A stretch of DNA of 6,555 bases from Labilithrix luteola. GTDB taxonomy: Bacteria > Myxococcota_A > Polyangia > Polyangiales > Polyangiaceae. The stretch's first letter is position 1. Every line of letters begins with the position of its first letter. Location of the stretch: the NCBI GenBank assembly GCA_026225435.1, contig JAMFST010000926.1, forward strand, positions 1 through 6,555, in the 5' to 3' direction. Of this stretch, positions 1 to 6,051 are shown one piece after another. The notes beneath the pieces were generated by a model. The model was not told where the DNA came from and did not search any database. It was given only the letters and a program-made list of their open reading frames with translations. Both the position numbers and the translations under genes were made by a program.

Positions 1-1
1 C

Positions 2-121
2 ATGCAGCTCTACTGGGACACGACCCGCTTCCCCAATGGCTCGTACACCGTCACGGTCACCGGCACGGCCGGCACCGAGACGCTGCCCACCGCGGCGATG
101 ACGATCACCACGAAGAACTGA
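2..121 (+). CDS. C-terminal end of a probable secreted Ig-like protein (5' partial)
   Basis: The frame open at the left edge encodes 39 residues and stops with TGA at 119-121. The segment contains YWDTTRFPNGSYTVTVTG followed by a short Thr/Ala-rich strand. The W-D-T-T ... N-G-S-Y-T-V-T-V pattern is typical of the last beta strands of bacterial Ig-like or fibronectin-like domains in large extracellular or surface proteins. The ATG at 2-4 is probably an internal Met, since the frame is open to the edge and the fold would be incomplete if translation began there. A strong intrinsic terminator starts 24 nt after the stop, which supports this as the true end of a transcription unit. The function of the whole protein cannot be told from this tail. 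Confidence 0.7.
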   Translation: MQLYWDTTRFPNGSYTVTVTGTAGTETLPTAAMTITTKN

Positions 122-144
122 CGACCGGCTTCGAGCTGTTCTCC

Positions 145-191
145 CCGCATCGCGCGCCAGTCGAAGTAGACTGGCGCCCGATGCGGTTTTT
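145..191 (+). terminator. Rho-independent terminator
   Basis: The left arm at 145-162 pairs with the right arm at 169-186. An 8-bp outer stem (CCGCATCG with CGATGCGG) and a 9-bp inner stem (GCGCCAGTC with GACTGGCGC) are separated by one C-C mismatch (153 and 178), around the 6-nt loop GAAGTA. Five T residues follow at 187-191. The hairpin lies 24 nt after the stop of the Ig-like gene. The minus-strand exit has no T-tract, so it should act on the plus strand only. Its right arm contains the ATG at 181 of the following lipoprotein gene, which is unusual. Confidence 0.85.
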
Positions 192-654
192 CGTTTCGCG
201 GTTCGGTCCGGTGGTCGTGGCGATCTCCCTCGCGGTCGGGGCGTCCGGTTGCGGGCAGCCAGCGGCCACGCCGGACACGATCGCGGCGGACATCGCCGGC
301 ATCAACCAGCGGCTGCAGGGGAGCTGGCGGTTGAACGGGTACACGCCGGACGTCGCCCTCGAGCCGATGCTGGCGATGTGGCTCGCCGGTGCGCAGCGCA
401 GCCTGGTGGTCCGTTTCGACGGCGGCAGCTTGCAGGCCGACGCGCCCGGCCAGGCCTTCGCCTTCCACTACGACCGGCCGTTCACCGTCAGCAATGTGGC
501 CGGGAACAACTTCACCCTCACCACGGTCACGCAGAACGGCGACCCGCTGGTCTCCTACTGCCAGCTCGATCCGCAGAACCAGGGGCTGCAGTTCTACTCG
601 CAGACCGAGCCGTTCCGCGGCCGTGGCGTGCTCGCGCGGACCGGCGGTCCCTGA
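181..654 (+). CDS. Small lipoprotein of unknown function
   Basis: The 157-residue product starts with a lipoprotein signal peptide: a short N-terminus with R2 and R7, a hydrophobic core at about residues 10-21, and a lipobox A21-S22-G23-C24. Cys24 would be lipidated, leaving a mature protein of about 134 residues. The mature part has a stretch LQGSWRLNGY (45-54) and then mostly alternating polar and hydrophobic strands, with one more Cys (C127). L-x-G-x-W near the start recalls small lipocalin-like proteins, but this is only a hint and I do not recognise the family. ATG 181 is the first in-frame start; the next candidate, GTG 211, would remove both Arg residues and spoil the signal peptide. 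No good Shine-Dalgarno site is visible, and the ATG lies inside a terminator hairpin. The hydrolase gene follows after 11 nt, so the two may be co-transcribed. Confidence 0.75.
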   Translation: MRFFVSRFGPVVVAISLAVGASGCGQPAATPDTIAADIAGINQRLQGSWRLNGYTPDVALEPMLAMWLAGAQRSLVVRFDGGSLQADAPGQAFAFHYDRPFTVSNVAGNNFTLTTVTQNGDPLVSYCQLDPQNQGLQFYSQTEPFRGRGVLARTGGP

Positions 655-665
655 GCGACGGCGCG

Positions 666-1601
666 ATGCGGATCGTCAGCTACAACGTTCGCTACTTCGG
701 TCACGGTACGCGCGGCATCGCCTCCACGCCGCGGGCGATGGATCGCATCGCCGCCGCGCTCGCCGGGCTCGAGCCGCTGGCGGACATCGTCTGCCTGCAG
801 GAGGTGGAGACGGCGAGCCTGCGCTCCAACATGGCGCACCCGCGGGAGAGCGCCGACGACACCCAGCTGTCGCGCTTCGCGGAGAAGCTGGAGCTGGCGC
901 TGCTCGCGGCCGGCAAGAGCGAGATGTACATCGCGCACTACTTCCCGGCGCACAAGTACAAGCTCACCCCGACGACGCACGTGTACACCACCGGCCTGGC
1001 GGTGCTGGCACGGCGCGGGCTGACCATCGATCACACCAACGAGGATGTCCCGATGGACATCACGCACCGGCGGCCGACGGCGGTGAAGGGGTTGAAGCAG
1101 ACGCGCATCTGCGCCCACGTGCGCTTTCGCGAGCGGAGCGGGCAGACGGTCGACGTGTTCAACACGCACCTGTCGCTGCCCAACGCCTTCTCCGCCGACT
1201 TCTGGAAGCGCAGCGACAAGATGGGGTACGGCAAGAACCAGCTGGTCGAGGCGGAGAACGTCGCCAACTTCGTCGACAAGGAGCGGGTGAGCGACCGCTT
1301 CGTGCTGATGGGCGACTTCAACGCGCTCCCCGGCTCGCCGGTGTACACGTACTTCGCCGAGACGCGCGGCTACCGCGACGCCTTCGCCGCGGTGAAGGGG
1401 TACGGCGAGGAGCAGCTGCGCGCCTGGCCGACCGCCGGCTTCATGCGCCTGCGGATGCACCTCGATCACATGTTCAGCGGGGCCGGGCTGCAGTGGCAGG
1501 ACTTCGGCGACTCCCACCCCTTCGCCGAGCGCGGCGGGCGCTTCCACGGCCTGTCGGATCACGTGCCGCTGGTGGGCACGTGCGAGGTCCGCGCGGGCTG
1601 A
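666..1601 (+). CDS. Endonuclease/exonuclease/phosphatase (EEP) family hydrolase
   Basis: The 311-residue protein carries the ordered motifs of the DNase I/exonuclease III/inositol-phosphatase fold: SYNV with N7, LQEVE with the metal-binding E46, NTHLS with N166 and H168, GDFN with D217 and N219, HLDH with D267 and H268, and the terminal LSDHVP with D298 and the catalytic H299. All the key metal and catalytic residues are present, so a Mg-dependent phosphodiesterase or phosphatase is expected. The substrate (DNA, RNA, phospholipid head group or other phosphoester) cannot be told. No signal peptide or membrane segment is seen, so it is predicted cytosolic. ATG 666 is chosen because the family typically begins right at the MRIVSYNV strand; the frame stays open upstream to 249 only as a shadow over the lipoprotein gene. 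It follows the lipoprotein by 11 nt with a weak ribosome site. The next gene converges on it, and no terminator is apparent between them. Confidence 0.9.
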   Translation: MRIVSYNVRYFGHGTRGIASTPRAMDRIAAALAGLEPLADIVCLQEVETASLRSNMAHPRESADDTQLSRFAEKLELALLAAGKSEMYIAHYFPAHKYKLTPTTHVYTTGLAVLARRGLTIDHTNEDVPMDITHRRPTAVKGLKQTRICAHVRFRERSGQTVDVFNTHLSLPNAFSADFWKRSDKMGYGKNQLVEAENVANFVDKERVSDRFVLMGDFNALPGSPVYTYFAETRGYRDAFAAVKGYGEEQLRAWPTAGFMRLRMHLDHMFSGAGLQWQDFGDSHPFAERGGRFHGLSDHVPLVGTCEVRAG

Positions 1602-1682
1602 GCACGGGCGGGGCGCTCGACCCAGCCGCGAACCTCGCCGGAGCCGCCTACCTCGACGCGTCGCCCGACCGGACCTGAGTAG

Positions 1683-1976
1683 TCAGATCGTCTTGGTCCA
1701 GACCAGGATCTGCGTCGTCTCGTAGAGCCCGGCCTTGGTGAACGGGTCGGCCTCGTGGAAGGCGACCACGTCGGCGTGCGACTTCGCCTCGAGCACCATG
1801 AAGCTGCCGTTGTTGGTCGGATCGGCGTCGCTCACGGAGAGCGGCCCGCCCTCGACCACGCGCACCGCCACCTCGGGCGCGAGGTGACGATCGAGGTACG
1901 CCCGGTGCTCGGGGCGCACCTTGGTGCGGAGGTCGATGGACCCAGGCTTGTCGAGCGAAAGACGGAGGAAGAGCAT
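1683..1976 (-). CDS. YciI-family protein
   Basis: This 97-residue protein matches the YCII-related small domain, a ferredoxin-like alpha/beta fold. Visible family features are the opening beta strand MLFLRLSLDKPGS, RPEHRAYL with H24, VVEGGPLS (40-47), the strand SFMVLEA (58-64), and FHEADPFTKAGLYE (73-86) with D77-P78-F79. The conserved His and Asp resemble the putative active-site pair of the family, whose reaction is mostly unknown; some members act on small organic molecules. It has no signal peptide. The ATG at 1976 is preceded on the minus strand by AGGA with a 7-nt spacing, a fair ribosome site. It lies 34 nt after the stop of the MFS exporter on the same strand with no terminator between, so co-transcription and shared control are likely. 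A role in handling an efflux substrate is only inference. Confidence 0.88.
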   Translation of the reverse strand: MLFLRLSLDKPGSIDLRTKVRPEHRAYLDRHLAPEVAVRVVEGGPLSVSDADPTNNGSFMVLEAKSHADVVAFHEADPFTKAGLYETTQILVWTKTI

Positions 1977-2010
1977 GGGCCCATCCTACCAGCAGTCGCT
2001 CGCTCGTCGT

Positions 2011-3654
2011 TCAGTGGCCGCCAGCCGCCATGCCCGGCTTGGCGTCGCCCTTGCCGAGGAGCAGCGCGAGCGGCATCGCCAGGAGGAAGCCCCAGGCGGT
2101 GACGGTGAACGTGTCGTTGAACGACATGACCGAGGCCTGCACGCTGACCACCCGGTCGAGGAGCCCGAGCCCCATCTTCTGCGACAGGACCGGGTCGAAC
2201 CCCTTGGCGAGGAAGGCGTGCGCATACGCCTGGACGCGCGCGAGGGTCTGCGGATCGTTCGCCCCCAGCTTGGCGACCAGGTCGGTGCGGTGGAAGGTGG
2301 TGCGCACGTCGATGAGCGTGGTGAGCCCGGCGATGCCGATGCTGCCGCCGAGCTGGCGGGTCAGGTTGTACAGACCCGACGCGTTGGAGATGTCCTTCTT
2401 GGGCACCGCGCCGAGCGCGGCGAGGCTGAGCGGAAGGAACATCATGACCGTGCCGAGCGAGCGGAAGATCATCGGCCAGAAGAAGTCGTCTGCGCCGGTC
2501 GAGATCGTCATGACGTTCAGGTGGTGCAGGCACATCACGATGATGCCCGCGCCGCAGATGATCTTGAGCCGCGCGTCGATGTTCTTGCCGACGATGGAGA
2601 TGCCGACCATGCCGATGGCGGAGGCGATCGCGCTCGGCAAGAGGAGAAAGCCGGTGTCCTCCGAGGTGAAGCCCATGATGCTCTGGGCGAAGACGGGGAC
2701 GGCGAAGTTGGCGCCGTAGAGGCCCATGCCGACGATCATGGACATGATGCAGCCCGACCACAGCGAGCGGTAGCGGAGCACGCGCAGGTCGACGATGGGG
2801 TGGTCGGAGTTGAGCGTGCGCTGGAGGAACAGCACGATGCCGACCACCGAGAGGATGGCGAAGCTCCAGATGAAGGTGGACGACCACCAGTCCTCGGTCT
2901 GCCCTTCCTCGAGCACCGTCTGCAGGCCGCCGAGGCCACAGGCCAGGTACAGGATCGACAGGTAGTCGACCTTGCCCTTGGTGCGGTGCGACGGATCGTC
3001 GGGCACCAGGTAGGCCATCGCCGCGAAGGTGGCGACGATGCCGATGGGCAAGTTGACGAAGAAGATCCAGCGCCAGTTGATGTTGGTGACCAGGTAGCCG
3101 CCGAGCGTCGGGCCGATGGCCGGGCCGGCGATGACGACGGCGCCGAAGAGCCCCTGCGCGACCGCCTGCTCCTCCTTGGGGAAGGTCTCGAAGAGGATCG
3201 ACTGGGCCTTGGCCATCAGCCCTCCGCCGAAGAGCCCTTGCAGGACGCGGGCGATGATGAGCATCGGCAGGTTGGTGGAGATGCCGCAAAGCACCGAGGC
3301 CGCCGTGAAGGCGATCATCGAGAAGACGAAGTAGCGCTTCTTGCCGAAGCGATCGCCAAGCCAGGCGGCCATCGGCAACACGATGACGTTGGCGACCGAG
3401 TAGCTGGTGACCACCCAGCCGATGGCGCTCAAGGTGGCGCCCAGCTCCGCCTGCATGTCGGCCAGCGCCACGTTGACGATGCTGGTGTCGACGATCTCGA
3501 GGAGCGCACCGACGGCGACCGCGATGGCGATGGCCCACTTGTTCACCACGAACGGCTTGCCGCTGGCCGTGATGATGATCGGCTTGCCGTCGGGGGTCAT
3601 TGCCGCCGGGGCGACGGACGGGGCGGTCTGGCTTTCGATGGCGGCTTCGCTCAC
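2011..3654 (-). CDS. DHA2-family (EmrB/QacA-type) MFS multidrug exporter
   Basis: The product is a 547-residue inner-membrane drug:H+ antiporter with about 14 predicted helices, the usual size for DHA2. From the chosen start the motifs are LLEIVDTSIVNVAL (51-64, motif D1), GDRFGKK (100-106, motif A), GPAIGPTLGGYL (177-188, motif C), the EmrB signature NWRWIFFVNLPIG (193-205), and GLYNLTRQLGGSIG (427-440). A polar loop of about 65 residues separates the last two helices, as in EmrB. The frame is open to 3753, but GTG 3654 is preferred because the region above it holds two operator-like repeats and promoter-like boxes. ATG 3600 is a second option. EmrB-type pumps work with an EmrA adaptor and TolC; both partners are encoded here, but on the opposite strand beyond the TetR gene. 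The substrate is unknown. Confidence 0.93.
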   Translation of the reverse strand: MSEAAIESQTAPSVAPAAMTPDGKPIIITASGKPFVVNKWAIAIAVAVGALLEIVDTSIVNVALADMQAELGATLSAIGWVVTSYSVANVIVLPMAAWLGDRFGKKRYFVFSMIAFTAASVLCGISTNLPMLIIARVLQGLFGGGLMAKAQSILFETFPKEEQAVAQGLFGAVVIAGPAIGPTLGGYLVTNINWRWIFFVNLPIGIVATFAAMAYLVPDDPSHRTKGKVDYLSILYLACGLGGLQTVLEEGQTEDWWSSTFIWSFAILSVVGIVLFLQRTLNSDHPIVDLRVLRYRSLWSGCIMSMIVGMGLYGANFAVPVFAQSIMGFTSEDTGFLLLPSAIASAIGMVGISIVGKNIDARLKIICGAGIIVMCLHHLNVMTISTGADDFFWPMIFRSLGTVMMFLPLSLAALGAVPKKDISNASGLYNLTRQLGGSIGIAGLTTLIDVRTTFHRTDLVAKLGANDPQTLARVQAYAHAFLAKGFDPVLSQKMGLGLLDRVVSVQASVMSFNDTFTVTAWGFLLAMPLALLLGKGDAKPGMAAGGH

Positions 3655-3676
3655 GGTCTTCTGCTTGCCTTGGATG

Positions 3677-3694
3677 CGCAACGGGGGAGTTGCG
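3677..3694. promoter_or_regulatory. Inverted-repeat operator, exporter promoter, downstream site
   Basis: A perfect inverted repeat, CGCAAC-GGGGGA-GTTGCG, has 6-bp arms and a 6-bp spacer. It begins 5 nt after the candidate -10 of the minus-strand exporter promoter, where the transcription start and early leader would be. The same motif with the same spacer length recurs before the adaptor gene at 4638-4655. The likely ligand is the TetR protein encoded next to it; this is inferred from position and symmetry. Confidence 0.7.
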
Positions 3695-3699
3695 TTTCG

Positions 3700-3727
3700 A
3701 GAGTAGCGGCTGTCCACCAAAAAGCAA
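3700..3727 (-). promoter_or_regulatory. Candidate sigma70-like promoter of the MFS exporter
   Basis: Read on the minus strand, TTGCTT (3727-3722) and TACTCT (3705-3700) are separated by 16 nt. Each matches the consensus only partly, so the boxes alone would be weak evidence. Support comes from the adaptor promoter, which has TACACT in the same place relative to the same repeats. The -35 box includes part of the operator arm at 3724-3728. Confidence 0.45.
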
Positions 3728-3739
3728 CTCGCGAGTTGC
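3724..3739. promoter_or_regulatory. 16-bp palindromic operator, exporter promoter, upstream site
   Basis: GCAACTCGCGAGTTGC is a perfect 16-bp palindrome. Written as GCAAC-N6-GTTGC it has the same arms and spacer as the repeat at 3677-3694, and its centre is 46 bp from that one. It covers the candidate -35 of the exporter promoter. It also lies 46 nt before the first possible TetR start codon, so it could serve in autoregulation as well. Confidence 0.7.
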
Positions 3740-3784
3740 GACAAGCCTTGCAAGGGGTGGCCACCATGGCATCATGCGGCTGTC

Positions 3785-4609
3785 GTGACTCCTCCGGATC
3801 GCCAGCGCCCCGTCGCTCCCGTCAGCAGCACCTCTAGCGCCGTGGCGAGGCCGCGCGCCGTCGTCGCCCGGGTGACCGACTCGTTCCGTCCGCGTCCCGG
3901 CGGGCGAGCCACCCGCGTCGTCTCCTCGGTCCTGCAGGCGACCATCGAGGAGCTGGCCCGGCTCGGCTACCAGGCGCTGCGGGTGGAGGACGTCGCCATC
4001 CGCGCCTCGGTCAACAAGACGACCATCTACCGTCGCTGGCCCACCAAGACGGATCTGGTCATCGCCGCGTTGCGCGAGGCGAGCCTCGACCTCGACTTCA
4101 TCCCCGACACCGGCTCGGTGCGCGGCGACATGCTCGCGCTGCTCGAGCACTCGTCGCACATGAACGACTCGACGGCCGTTCGCGCTTTCATTTCCCTGAT
4201 CCTGGCCGAGTTTGTCGCCCCCGAGATCGCCCGGCTGGTGAGCGTCATGCGCTTCGAGTACCGCGAGCGCTGGATCGGGATCGTGCGTCGGGGGATGGCG
4301 CGCGGTGAGCTCCCGGCGACCACCTCGGCCCACCTCCTCGCCGAGCTCTTCGCCTCGGTCCCCACCATGCGCAAGCTGCGCAACGACGAGCCGCTCGACG
4401 CGGACACGCGGGAGGCGATCGTGGATCTGCTGCTCGCCGGCGCCCGAACGACGACCCCGTCCACCGCGTCCACCGTCGCGGGGCCCCGCAACGACCGCGC
4501 GGTCAAGGCGAGCCGGACCGCGACCCGTGGAGACAGCTCACCGACACGTCGGCGCACGTCGGCGGACGGGGCTGCCCGGGACGGACGGAGGCGGGTGGCG
4601 GCGGGCTAA
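3785..4609 (+). CDS. TetR/AcrR-family transcriptional repressor
   Basis: The DNA-binding domain is clear: an opening helix at about residues 43-60, then the helix-turn-helix LRVEDVAIRASVNKTTIYRRWPTK (66-89, given here as a region with key residues V68, A71, V76, K78 and Y82), followed by an all-helical ligand domain to about residue 220. It probably represses the adjacent efflux genes and is released by a pump substrate; it stands between the two arms next to matching operators. The start is uncertain. GTG 3785 gives 274 residues, but GTG 3842 (residue 20) or GTG 3872 (residue 30) would give the short N-terminus usual for the family, and none has a clear ribosome site. From about residue 221 the protein carries a 54-residue tail rich in Arg, Ser, Thr and Ala, absent from typical members of about 200 residues. 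Confidence 0.88.
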   Translation: MTPPDRQRPVAPVSSTSSAVARPRAVVARVTDSFRPRPGGRATRVVSSVLQATIEELARLGYQALRVEDVAIRASVNKTTIYRRWPTKTDLVIAALREASLDLDFIPDTGSVRGDMLALLEHSSHMNDSTAVRAFISLILAEFVAPEIARLVSVMRFEYRERWIGIVRRGMARGELPATTSAHLLAELFASVPTMRKLRNDEPLDADTREAIVDLLLAGARTTTPSTASTVAGPRNDRAVKASRTATRGDSSPTRRRTSADGAARDGRRRVAAG

Positions 4610-4637
4610 GGCACGTTCGTACACGTGTCGTCACTAA

Positions 4638-4655
4638 CGCAACGGACGGGTTGCG
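4638..4655. promoter_or_regulatory. Inverted-repeat operator, adaptor promoter, upstream site
   Basis: A perfect repeat, CGCAAC-GGACGG-GTTGCG, has the same arms and spacer length as the site at 3677-3694. A further arm GTTGCG follows at 4658-4663. The site overlaps the candidate -35 (4651-4656) of the adaptor gene and lies 28 nt after the TetR stop. Binding by that TetR protein is inferred. Confidence 0.7.
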
Positions 4656-4677
4656 AAGTTGCGATAGAGAGTACACT
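4651..4677 (+). promoter_or_regulatory. Candidate promoter of the adaptor-TolC operon
   Basis: TTGCGA (4651-4656) and TACACT (4672-4677, four of six matches to the -10 consensus) are 15 nt apart, slightly short for sigma70. The -10 and what follows (TACACTCCTAAACGCAAC) closely resemble the minus-strand exporter promoter (TACTCTCGAAACGCAAC), which is the main reason to believe both. Confidence 0.45.
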
Positions 4678-4683
4678 CCTAAA

Positions 4684-4701
4684 CGCAACCAACCCGCGGC
4701 G
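4684..4701. promoter_or_regulatory. Degenerate operator, adaptor promoter, downstream site
   Basis: A perfect left arm CGCAAC (4684-4689) is followed after 6 bp by GCGGCG, which matches four of six positions of the right arm GTTGCG. Its centre is 46 bp from the upstream site at 4638-4655, the same distance as in the exporter promoter, and it starts 6 nt after the candidate -10. Alone it would be unconvincing; the identical layout makes it plausible. Confidence 0.45.
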
Positions 4702-4737
4702 CGAGCATCGGAACAGTCGGCAGGAACGAAGGCGGAT

Positions 4738-4743
4738 AAAAGG
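4738..4743 (+). promoter_or_regulatory. Ribosome binding site deciding the adaptor start
   Basis: AAAAGG ends 4 nt before ATG 4748. It supports that start over the earlier in-frame ATG at 4625, which would translate through the operators and the promoter. Confidence 0.5.
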
Positions 4744-4747
4744 CACC

Positions 4748-5995
4748 ATGGCGCAGACTTCAGCAGCGACAGACGACACGTTCTCCTCGGCGGAAGATCA
4801 CCCGGCAGCGAAGCCGGTGGCCGTGGCGGCCAAGCCCAACAAGGGGATGAGGGTCATCCTCGGCATCGGCGCCGCGCTCGCCATCCTCGGCGGGGGTTAC
4901 TACGTTCTGCACCGCGGTCTCGAGGACACCGACGACGCCCAGCTCGACAACGACGTCACCGCCATCCCGGCGCAGACCGCGGCCGTCGCCCTCCAGGTCC
5001 ACTTCGTCGAGAACCAGCAGGTGAAGAAGGGGGACCTCCTGGTCGAGCTCGACGAGGCGCCGACGGCGACCAAGCTCGCTCAGGCCGAGGCCAACTACCA
5101 GGCCTCGCTCGCCATGGCCGCCGCGGCCGACAGCGACCAGAAGGTCACCGAGCTCAATGTCCGCACCAACAAGTCGGCCGCCAAGGCGCAGGTGCTCGGC
5201 GCGTCCAGCGGCGCGGTCGGCACCAAGGAGCAGATCGCCGAGGCCGAGTCCGGCGTCGTCTCCTCGCAGGCCACCTTCGACAAGGCCAAGCTCGACCTCG
5301 ACCGCGGCAAGCAGCTCATCGGCTCGGGCGCGATTGCCCAGCAGCAGCTCGACAACTACCAGACGGCGTTCAACACCGCGCAAGCCAACGTGAACCAGGC
5401 CAAGGCGCGGCTCGACACCATGCGGGCCAACACCACCCAGGCGCTCAGCCAGGTGCAGATGATGACCGCCAAGTACGACCAGGTGAGCGACGTCGACGTG
5501 CTCCTCGCGCAGGCGAAGGCCAAGGCGGACACGGCGCACGCGCAGGCGGCGGTCGCCAAGGCGCAGCGCGACCAGGCGGCGCTCGAGCACTCGTACACGA
5601 AGATCTACGCTCCGGTGGACGGCATCGTCTCGCGCAAGACCGTGGAGGTCGGGCAGATGACCGCGCTCGGGCAGGGGATCGCCGAGCTGGTGCCGGCGCA
5701 GGCGCCGTGGGTCACCGCCAACTTCAAGGAGACCCAGCTCACGCACATGAAGACCGGCCAGCCGGTGAAGCTCGAGATCGACAGCTACCCGGATCTCGAC
5801 CTGCACGGCGAGGTGGAGAGCCTCTCCGGCGCCACCGGCGCTCGCTTCGCGCTGCTCCCGCCGGACAACGCCACCGGCAACTACACCAAGATCGTCCAGC
5901 GGCTCCCGGTGCGTATCAAGATCACCGATCTGCCGCAGGGGGTCACCCTCCGCCCCGGTCTCAGCGTCGACGCAGTTGTCGATACCCGCAAGTGA
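4748..5995 (+). CDS. HlyD/EmrA-type periplasmic adaptor (membrane fusion protein)
   Basis: The 415-residue adaptor would link the MFS exporter to the TolC-like channel. A cytosolic N-terminus of about 33 residues precedes one membrane helix (about 35-54). The first half of the lipoyl domain follows (TDDAQLDNDV at 61-70 through VKKGDLLVELDE at 92-103). Next is a long Ala/Gln/Lys-rich alpha-helical hairpin at about 105-280. The second lipoyl half is at YTKIYAPVDGIVSRKTVEVG (283-302), then the beta-barrel with WVTANFKETQL (321-331). The EmrA-like LLPPDNATGNYTKIVQRLPV (369-388) is near the end. These features place it with EmrA rather than with RND adaptors, consistent with a DHA2 partner. ATG 4748 is chosen for its ribosome site. 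The TolC-family gene follows after 56 nt. The terminal codons are imperfectly repeated just past the stop. Confidence 0.93.
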   Translation: MAQTSAATDDTFSSAEDHPAAKPVAVAAKPNKGMRVILGIGAALAILGGGYYVLHRGLEDTDDAQLDNDVTAIPAQTAAVALQVHFVENQQVKKGDLLVELDEAPTATKLAQAEANYQASLAMAAAADSDQKVTELNVRTNKSAAKAQVLGASSGAVGTKEQIAEAESGVVSSQATFDKAKLDLDRGKQLIGSGAIAQQQLDNYQTAFNTAQANVNQAKARLDTMRANTTQALSQVQMMTAKYDQVSDVDVLLAQAKAKADTAHAQAAVAKAQRDQAALEHSYTKIYAPVDGIVSRKTVEVGQMTALGQGIAELVPAQAPWVTANFKETQLTHMKTGQPVKLEIDSYPDLDLHGEVESLSGATGARFALLPPDNATGNYTKIVQRLPVRIKITDLPQGVTLRPGLSVDAVVDTRK

Positions 5996-6023
5996 GGGGG
6001 CGACACTCGCAAGTGACAGGGCG
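5981..6023 (+). repeat. Imperfect 21-bp tandem repeat spanning the adaptor stop codon
   Basis: The 22 nt at 5981-6002 and at 6002-6023 match at 18 positions with a 21-bp offset. Both contain CGCAAGTGA. Since the offset is 7 codons, the second copy again reads D-T-R-K-stop in the adaptor frame, with GAC-ACT in place of GAT-ACC. Confidence 0.6.
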
Positions 6024-6051
6024 TTTTCCGACGGACTCCAAAGACACGGTC

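Noticed and set aside
666..1601. Reading the EEP protein specifically as exonuclease III, a sphingomyelinase or another named enzyme.
   Set aside because: The core motifs are shared by the whole superfamily and no subfamily-specific segment was recognised.
1602..1682. Possible bidirectional terminator between the converging hydrolase and YciI genes.
   Set aside because: There is a 10-bp palindrome at 1654-1663 and weak GC pairing, but no T-tract on either strand.
3655..3753. N-terminal extension of the exporter frame by 33 codons up to an ATG at 3753.
   Set aside because: It would translate through both operator repeats and the candidate promoter; the extension has no family resemblance and no good ribosome site.
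1921..3837. A 638-codon plus-strand frame opposite the exporter.
   Set aside because: Charged low-complexity translation without recognisable motifs; antisense shadow of the MFS gene.
1832..4333. A very long minus-strand open frame of 833 codons.
   Set aside because: Its product is Arg/His/Gly-rich without domains and overlaps the exporter in another frame; this is usual for high-GC DNA.
4378..4500. Extra CGCAAC half-sites inside the TetR coding region.
   Set aside because: They lack a partner arm at the 6-bp spacing and read as ordinary codons (Arg-Asn), so they are taken as chance.
4625..4747. Extension of the adaptor frame by 41 codons from an ATG at 4625.
   Set aside because: It crosses the operator and promoter boxes, while ATG 4748 has a fitting ribosome site and gives a normal adaptor N-terminus.
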